From Symbiodinium sp. CCMP2592 (taxonomy: Eukaryota > Sar > Dinophyceae > Suessiales > Symbiodiniaceae): a stretch of DNA of 64,000 bases. Shown here in pieces: positions 56,401 to 64,000 of this stretch. The stretch lies in contig CAJNDT010000001.1 in NCBI GenBank assembly GCA_905221615.1, forward strand, positions 2,159,894 through 2,223,893. The letters run 5' to 3'. Each line of letters starts with the position of its first letter. Positions within the stretch are counted from its first letter, which is position 1. Both the position numbers and the translations under genes were made by a program. The notes under the pieces were generated by a model, which saw only the letters and a list, made by a program, of their open reading frames with translations, was not told the origin of the DNA and did no database searches.

Positions 56401-58551
56401 CGGCCGCTTTAGAGGTGCACACTCCGTGCTCGGCTCGCTTTTGCACAAACTCAAGTTCTTGCCTCAGGGCATCTGTAATTTGTAACCTGCAGGCAACCTA
56501 CGACATTCCTTTCTCTCACGTAGTCTTCAACAGGTTGGGATGTTTAGATAGTACTCATCTTCGGTGCTCTATCTTCGCGATGCTTCGATGCCAAGAGCCA
56601 CTCGTCCTGAAACTAGTGCAAACTCTGCCGGGTTCTTCCCATGGCAAGCTTTCACTGCTGACGTCTTCTTTTCCTGGCCACGCATCTGTTTGCTTGGCTG
56701 AGTTTGCGGCATATCATTGTGTTTTGTTTGTAATGATTTCCTTATGCACAAGCAGATCACAAATTTCGGTTCCCCTGCGTGCTCGTCCGATTGCGTCGAC
56801 GGGCATTGGCGGACCTGTACTGTAGCTATTCCTGCGAGGAAGCTCGGAAGAGAATTCTAGCTAGTGTACGTAGCTAACAAAGGGCTTTGAAGGCCTGGCC
56901 TTCCGCTCAAAACGAGTGGTGCTTGATTGTTGCACAGATGACCTTCGTCTGCCAAGCTGTCTTGTGGTTGTGCCTGGAGGTCCTGGACACGAGCTGGTGT
57001 GCCTCGGAGCTGTTCGGATTCGGCTGACAGGCCAAACTACGATCACTTTCGCTTTGGTCCCTGAGGCGCAGAGCACTTGGCTACGCAGCCAGCCCTGAGA
57101 GCCATCGAAGTTGGCGAAGATGAGAAAAAGCGCTCGCACTCGTACTGGTGCCAGTTATTTGCATCATCGAAACGGCCCTTCCCGTCCAGTGACACTAGCC
57201 TTTGCGCTGCTTAGCGAGGACCGCATTCAGAACGTCAATGTGGCCATACCTCGCAGGCAGCGAGAGCGCCCGGAACCTGGCTTCCAGTCGCGTGCTCGCC
57301 TGTGCTCAGCTGTGGGCTGTGGCTTTCGGGCAGGTCTGGGCCCGGAGCTCGTAAGCATGAGCGCACCGCTCTCAGAGCAAAGCATAGCAGAGCAAAGCAG
57401 AGCCTGTCCCCGGGGCCAGGGGCCAGGGGCCAGGGAATCTGACTCTGACGCTTGTCGGGCTCAATGCAGTTCAGCAGCATCCAAGACACGCGGAGTCTAG
57501 AATCGCATTCTGTGCCCCGAACTTGGATCACCAGAGCGCCACAACAGCCGCAATGGGTTGTGAAGAATCCAAGCCAGATCAGACCCAGGAGTACTCCCGT
57601 CCTGTTTTCAAGCAGGGCAGGCTTTCTGGCTGCTGTCTGAAGACAAGCGGTAAGAAGAGGGAGAGTGTCAACGGTAGTGCGTGGACTGCCGTCCCATGAA
57701 TGTCAGGTGGACGGAGGCACAACCAGCGGAGGCGTCTCATCTTGGTGTTTCGGGTCTGTTGCGCTCTTTGCAGCTCTCCGCCCCGAACCAGCAATCTTCA
57801 CTGCATGGCACAGTGCTTCTGTGGACTTGAGCTCAGTGTCTGCCTGTTCAGGGCGGACGACGCATAGAAGTGCCTTGGCCATATGCTAGAGCTGCGAGAA
57901 GGGTATCATGCCCTGCGCAGCCCTGGCATATCCCATAGGTCAACAGACCGAGTCAGACCACCGACATCGTCGAGTTAAGTTCACATCACATCTTCAACTC
58001 CGCAGGTTGCAGCTGGGCTAGGATACATCAGGAAAATGCAGAAGATAGCTCCCGGTGGACTCATCCCTCACGTTTGCACATGATGCTTGCCACCTTGCTG
58101 ATTCCAATGCGTATCCCAACGCCAGACAGCTAGAGGCCAACTCAGTTTCATCGGGTCCATCTGCCAAAGCAGTCTGGTGCAGACTCTCCTGCACTAGTCA
58201 CTAGTCTCCGATGCCATGACCAATGACCAGAGAACAAGAAAAAACAATGAATCAGCATTCCCAGCTGCCGAGGTCAAGAGTCCTGTGTTCCGAGGTGCTA
58301 ATTCCAGACGGAGCCGTTGCAGGAGCTCAACTTGATTTCAAGAGCCCTGATGGAGTGTGGATGAAGGTGCCGTGAGTTCGATGCTGCTATCCTGATCAGC
58401 CCTCCAACCTCCTGTGCACATGGGGCGAAGGCAACGGTACCAGAAGGGTATAACCCTGGCGACAAGTGTTGCTTGCAAGCTTGTTGGCTTTTCGCTTGGC
58501 TCTGCGATGTGTGGATGCTAAACTGCGCCAGGATATCCGTACTGGTTCCAG
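56401..58551. other. Unassigned sequence between the SET and EF-hand/PARP genes
   Basis: No known domain. A + frame around 56916-57098 (RLPSCLVVVPGGPGHELVCL) has protein-like composition and may be an exon. The first exon(s) of the EF-hand/PARP gene are expected somewhere before 58552, because its first recognised exon starts mid-codon. Confidence 0.35.
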
Positions 58552-61500
58552 AGGAAGCCCCGAAGAAGGAGACCCAGTCACATGTGCCGAAGCCAGCAGC
58601 GACGAGCAGTTGCCAGGAGAAGAAGTTCAAGTCTCTGCACCAGGAAACGTTCGGAGCCAGCAGAGTATGCTATGTTTGTTGGGCACGGAAAGAGGCCTTC
58701 CAGTACATGGACAAGAAGTTTACCGGCTATATCACGGATCACAGCCTGTTCGCTGAGGTAAGACACCCGCCATAGTCAAGCTCGCATTAGAAGCGCTGTG
58801 CAGCTGTCACCAGCAAAGGTTGCCAAAGACCTTCTCGGCCTTGAAGGCACCACTGAGGAGGCGGGGGGGAAAGGGTGCCTACAACAACGTGTTGTTTCGT
58901 CAAGCTTCGTGCGCTTGGCTTCGTGCATGTCATGCTCAGATTTGGAGCACCCTCGACCAGGACAGTCCTGCTGTGCTTTTCGCTTTGCTGGGAGTCTGTG
59001 AGGTCTTGGATACACGGCTCCCTAGATCCATGTCGGAAGGATGGCAACGGGCAGGTGAACTGGCCAGAGTTTGTGGAGTGGGCGGAGGCCCCCTGCCATC
59101 AGGGTCCGCTCCACGGCGCGACATGCCGGCGTGGCAGCGGGGATCAAAACATACTCATGGTTCGCTCAAGCTCGAGCTCCTTTCGAACAGCTCTCACAGG
59201 CGAATCACGTGGAGCTGGAGCTAGGCCAGGGCGCCAGGGCGGTAGTGGGACGAGGAGTTCGAGCCCATCGCAGCCTGATGCAGGTGCTCCAGGTTTGGGT
59301 GCCGACGGTGCCGTGGCGTTCCCTCCCCTCTGGACGCTCAGCTTAGAGTTTCCAGGGATTTTCTGAGCGCAGAGACCGCTTCTGAGCCTCTCGTCTGAGA
59401 GCTGGCAGAAGTTCAGGCAGGGACCAAAAGACGATCCATCCTTCGTCGGGCCTGGGCCCCTTTTTCGCCTCTGGATGCGACGGAGCAGAGCTCTCTTTCT
59501 CGATTGGATGAGGCAGTATGACGTCGAAGACGATGACCATTTCAAGGAGCTCATTGAGCTGGTGCGAAAGTGATGCCCCAAGACCTATGCGCCTTCCACA
59601 TTGCTCATAGACCCTGCTTGCCATTACATGATCTTAGGACCTACAAGAAGGTCTGGACAAGAGATCGTAAGAAGACGGGGTCGGACAAAGTTCCGTCGAG
59701 CTTTGAGCTTGTGAAGGCCTTGCTTTGCCGAGCAGGGCTTGCCTGGATCTTGTTTGTGACACTCGGAGAGGCAAAACGCTGCGAGAACTTGAAAGACTGG
59801 TTCGGCCCTTGGGGCTGTTGGCCGTCATGACTTCATCGAAGGCCGAAGAGAATGACCCGATATGACTCGATATCTTTCCTTGCCCGAGGAAGCGCTACTA
59901 CTTTCGCCGGCACCAGTCTGGAGCTCGGCATTCCTAGGGAAGCTTTTTGTTTGATTCTGAGATGACAGCCCAGGATCGCCCATGCCTGCAGCCACAAGAC
60001 TGGCTTCATGAAGAGACCAGTCCTGACAAGTGAGGCATGATGGTTTCCATCTAGCCCTCAAGCAAAACATGCTAATCATCTCCTTGGCCAGGCGAAGAAG
60101 TTATCCAAGCGGCAAGGGCTGCGAGGTCACTGCAACGAGCAGTGGTCCTAGCTGAGCCCAGTCTCCTGGCACGGTCTCAGCGCGAGCATTCACTAAGGTG
60201 GTTCCTTTTCCACGGAACCAGTCCTGAAGCTGCAAAGTCCATCCTCTCCGGATGTGCGCCCCGCAATGTCTTGCTTGTAACTCGAAGTAGCAGAGAAGCG
60301 GAATCTTGGATGAAGAGAGCAAACAGAGAGTGGACCTGTGGTCTCCAGAAGCGACTCAACCAAAACAGCCTTGTCCTTTCAGCTGGCGATTTCACCATCA
60401 GCCTGGCCGGGTCGGCGAGGGCCCCGGTGCTAGTGCAGCTTCTTGAGATTTTTCACTTTCCGTGCAGCCTCTGTCTGCACAAAGCAGCCATCGACTAAGC
60501 GATCCAAGGCAACTGGCACGCTCTATGGTCCGAGACTCGAGTGCCTTTTGCCGATGGTGAGTCGCAGGAGGGATCAGTCGCTTCACAGGAAAGACCGGCT
60601 TCTATTTCTCTTTGCAGTATCGTCCCACTCGTCCCTTGCCGAGGCAGAGGCACGTACTTTGCAGAGTCCATCACGAAGGCGCTTCGTACACGAGGATCCA
60701 GAGTATGGGATTTCACACTCGCAACGTTTTCCGAGTAGTTCTCGGGACAGCAAGTCGGAGTGGGCCCCAGGCCGATGAATATGCGAAAGAAGATGATGAC
60801 GGCCTTTGCTGCGTGTTGGTGTGTGGGCGGCTAAGATGTGGACGTGCGAGGGCCAAATGCAGTTGACACATGGACATCGTCGGACGTCGGTCGACCCTAC
60901 TACAAAGTATTGAAACTCGGACACCAGAGGCAGAAGGTGTGGAGCCCACAAGTCCCACTGACGCCGCAGAGATTTGGCCAATCTCTTTGCTGGGACCCTC
61001 CTGGATCCTCGGGGCGAGGGGGGGGAAGGGGCCATTTTCGTACATGGAGAAGAATAGGTTGGTGTTGGTCCAGCAAGCATGGTCAGATGTGAGAGACATA
61101 GCAGCCTAGCATAAATGAGACCGCCTGCAAGAGCATCTCTATGCGGCGCATGCAAGTCTCACTGTGGCACCGTTTGCCTTTGCTGCTGAGGCCGAGTGGC
61201 TGCAGGGCATGTCCTTTACAACGATGAGGCTCCAGCTTCGGTGGCTTGCTGCATCGATTTGCGAGGGGTCTGCTTGGAGTCACGGGCAGGTCACCCCAGA
61301 TGCTGACAAGCGAGTGCCAAAGCTTTTTCCACGGCTGTTGTGTCACCTTTTTCACCTGTGGGCGTGCAGGAAAGCAGAAGAACAGTTGTCATGCAATCTG
61401 TTGTCTGCCAAGGCTGCAGCAGAGCTGCATCTCTGGAGAAACCCATAGCATTCTTGGCGACCGCGAGAAGTGCCGAGGCACCTTCAAGGACAGGGACTTC

Positions 61501-61722
61501 CGATGCCGCCGCGTGTTGGCGTTGACAATTCTCACACGTCTGGCGTGCATGGGCATTTCTCCCGACCGATTTTCCGAGGAGTTCGTTATCTTCGATGCAG
61601 ATCAAGCTTCCTGCTCAGTGGTGTCATTGAAGTTGGTCATAGCAGTCTAAAGCCGGCTCATGTCATGGGCAGTCAAGGTCTATGTCGAGTACGCCTTGTT
61701 CTACCGACGGAAGTACCATTGA
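58552..61722 (+). CDS. EF-hand / poly(ADP-ribose) polymerase catalytic domain fusion protein, multi-exon
   Basis: Micro-exons join in frame. 58552-58757 (AFQYMDKKFTGYITDHSLFA, degenerate EF-hand), 58819-58860, 58940-58960 and 59040-59335 together restore a canonical EF loop DQDGNGQVNWPEF, followed by a Ser/Gly linker and AFPPLWT. Then come 59513-59569 (DDDHFKELIELVRK) and 59638 to about 59720 (TYKKVWTRDRKKTGSDKVP). The PARP domain follows: about 60187-60250 (WFLFHGTSPEAAKSIL), 60383-60414 (GDFTISLAG), 60509-60527, 60644-60678 (GRGTYFAESITK), 60771 onward (DEYAKEDDDGLCCVLVCGRL), about 61412-61488 (HSILGDREKCRGTFK), 61579-61605 (EFVIFDADQ) and 61678-61722 (VYVEYALFYRRKYH, stop). The H-Y-E triad is present: His in FHGT, Tyr in TYFAES, Glu in VYVEY. 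That favours polymer-type activity using NAD+. Exons for 60840-61411 are not fully resolved. The EF-hand suggests calcium control, which is inference. Confidence 0.85.
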
Positions 61723-64000
61723 GGCATGAGTCGGTGGAGGTCCCACTCCCTGAAGGGGCGTGAACCTCCGAAGAGGGCGTGGCTTTGTACATTGTATGGT
61801 CTGTATACCCAAGAGATGCAATCCGCAGCCTCCCTTGTTTCCTGATTGTTTCTGTTTCCTTGTCCTGACACGTTTGGGCTGCCATGCGTCGTGGAGAGGC
61901 CTGGTAATCGGCCTACAAGTACTGAAGCGGTTACTAGAATCGTTCACGACTTGCGATCTTCCTCAGTTGATGACCAATGTTGGGACCATGGCCATGCCCC
62001 ACTCGAGGAGTGTGACCGCCTACGTTAGCAGAATTGCTCGTGGTGTTCACTCCCGTTCCGTTTGACCACGAGCATGTGGCTTGGGCAAGACTGCCCTGAG
62101 CAAAGCCGCTCCGAGTTTTGCAGTCTGCCCGTGCTGGCATGTGATGCAACCTCGTGCTCCGTCCGTCGTGCACTGTGGAGGAAGAGTCCTGCCCCAACTT
62201 TGTTGCCTGTAGGCGACGATGATATCCTGTGGAAAGGCTGCTTGCGTTGCTGCCTGTGAGCCTGATCTGAGGTGATCCTATTGGGCTGGGTTGGATGTTC
62301 TTGCACACTGGCCGCGGTCTCAGGTCGCAGACATCCGCAGGCATCCATAGTCAGGCAGCCGTGGAATCAGCCTGGACCAGCTGCGACACACAGCCCTCAC
62401 CGGAAGATCTTGTATGCCGGCCTTGTACCCGAAACCGAACGCCCCCAAAAGCAATGACCCGGAGCCCCATCTAAAGTCACTTTGAGGTCTTCCTCTGGCC
62501 GAGATGCTTCGAAACGTTTCACCTTTGATTGCAAACGCAGCCCGTGTACAGTGCCAGCGTGAGGCCGCACTTGCAGCTCAAAAAAGTGCTTCGGGTTCTT
62601 TGGGGTTTAAGGATGTATGGGTTCGGGGTTTGGGGTTCTGTACTGAAGGGTTTAGGGTTTAGGGCTACAAGGTTTGAGCTTTTACGGTTGAAGGGCTTTC
62701 GGGTTGAACGGTCTGTCGGCTTTGGAGTTGGATGTTGAACTGAATTGGGTGCTGCGCCACCTCGCCATGAAGCTGCGCCAGGTGGCCAACAGGGAGGGTA
62801 GCAAGCTTGAGGAGAACATGACGATCTCAAGCGCATACTCATATCTTTGGAAGGTTCCTTCCCTTTGACGGGTTGCCATTCCGGAGTTGGGGAACTTTCA
62901 GCAACATGGTAACATGGCCAATGGAGCAATGGGCTTGGACAGAAGTTGTATCTAGGAGGATTCGAAAGCTCCTCTTACACCTACACACTGTTTTAAGCGT
63001 CATCCACATCTTCAACTAGTAACTAGTACCCACATCTGATGATGCGAAATGCGCTTTGGTGGCCATGTTTCCAGGCTCGTGCTCCGTGTGCTCATGCTTG
63101 CACCTGGCTCGCGACCGTCGGAACACGCACGGAGGTCCCGGGAGAAAGGTGCCCTGGTGTGTGGTGCCCTCACACCGTGTTGGAACCTTCTCCCTGGGTG
63201 TGAGCCTCAGGATGCAATCATGCATGCTGCTTAAGCTCACGCGTTTTGGATCATGTTCGATGCCAGCTCTGCGATGCATGGTTTCCAGGCATGGGAGTCA
63301 ATGAAGCTTTGGCCATCATCCAGAAGATGGGAAGTCCGTGCCCTACGTTTTCGCGAGTTTTCGAAAGTCTACCTCTACATACCCCGAACCCGCCACTCGC
63401 AGGTGGTGTGGCAATCCTTTCTGGATGTGAAGATTGATATTGAGCATGTATCCCCAACACTTGTCTCTGCTGCAAGAAATCCGGCTGCTCACTCTCTCGA
63501 CTTTGGCCTGTCTTTATCTCCTTCGCTGTTTGAGACATCTTGTTCTCTGCGACGGCCTGTCCGATGGACAGGCCAAGACTGTACGCCTCGGACAACAGCC
63601 CAAAGTCGCATGATACGAAATCCGTCCTCGTCGCATGTCACGTTTGCCGGGAGTCTGCTGCAGAGGTGGATGATAGGGAGAAGGACTGACAACCACTGTG
63701 TGATTTGGCTATCCTGCTTGGTTTCCCGCCTTCTCATGCGTGTCCCTTCGATCACTGGTCGCCCTTTTCCGGCTTGTCTGTCCTCCGCAGAGACAAACTG
63801 GAAGCTCGTGGTCAATTTGACATCAGTCGGAACCAGACACCTTTCAGATCTTCAGTGCAATGGCCCGGGGCACTCGACGGTCTGTCGGCTCGGTCAGCTG
63901 TCCATCGTTTCGCAGGCATGATGCTCTGAAGCAAGTCTGCGAGCGTCCTCAGTGAACTCTTCCCTAACGCGTAAGGCATCACTTGTCGTCGTGCAGCACC
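61723..64000. other. Unassigned sequence to the window end
   Basis: Possible isolated + exons at about 62727-62866 (LRHLAMKLRQVANREGSKL) and 63246-63437 (CQLCDAWFPGMGVNEALAII, with a C-x2-C pair). No family could be assigned and no end of a transcription unit was recognised. Confidence 0.35.
62585..62725. repeat. Short interstitial telomere-like repeats
   Basis: GGGTTTAGGGTTTAGGG at 62648-62664, with flanking degenerate GGGGTTT and GGGTTC words from 62590. Same strand polarity as the 43.3-43.6 kb cluster. Confidence 0.6.

Noticed and set aside
1..64000. Bacterial operon, CRISPR, tRNA or rRNA genes
   Set aside because: No repeat-spacer pattern, ribosomal RNA core sequence or cloverleaf was recognised; micro-exons and copia elements show eukaryotic DNA. 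A tRNAscan/Rfam run would be needed to exclude small RNAs.

Overview
The window reads as nuclear DNA of a dinoflagellate, most likely Symbiodinium-like. Four signs point there. Ty1/copia polyproteins with divergent catalytic boxes (HVDDL, YVDDL) are present. Recognisable proteins are cut into very short exons whose introns start with GT, GC or GA and end with AG. Interstitial TTTAGGG-type telomere-like repeats occur. The LTRs of the intact retrotransposon contain a 12-nt match to the 3' end of the dinoflagellate spliced leader (DinoSL). No bacterial operon, tRNA, rRNA or CRISPR array was seen.

Layout. (1) 1-5.9 kb: the 3' part of a copia element (element 1), one uninterrupted pol frame with protease, SAP-like segment, integrase, RT and RNase H, plus an unusual C-terminal membrane and Cys/His tail. 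(2) 5.9-9.4 kb: retroelement debris. It holds a minus-strand LINE-type endonuclease pseudogene, a roughly 21-bp phased A-tract array, an RT fragment and a 351-bp GTA microsatellite. (3) 9.4-14 kb: unassigned DNA. (4) 13,988-23,390: a complete copia element (element 2), 9.4 kb, with 220-bp LTRs differing at two positions, a target-site duplication, PBS and PPT. Besides Gag, protease, integrase, RT and RNase H it encodes a HAD-phosphatase-like ORF, a 2OG-Fe(II)-oxygenase-like segment and a Rossmann/methyltransferase-like segment. This mosaic is the best candidate for an undescribed system in the window. (5) 23.4-45 kb: mostly unassigned intron/intergenic sequence with a few exon-like frames. (6) 45-62 kb: three host genes, all on the + strand, recognised only after joining micro-exons: an atypical SDR (NAD(P)-binding) protein at 45.27-46.05 kb, a SMYD-like SET-domain protein with a helical tail at 53.87-56.40 kb, and an EF-hand/PARP fusion at 58.55-61.72 kb.

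The two copia elements are unrelated in domain layout but share the H-x3-H-x6-C-x2-C integrase zinc motif. The shared orientation of the host genes fits the unidirectional gene arrays known in dinoflagellates. Exon joins were done by eye from reading frame and family similarity, so boundaries can be off by a base or a codon. All domain calls need profile searches.
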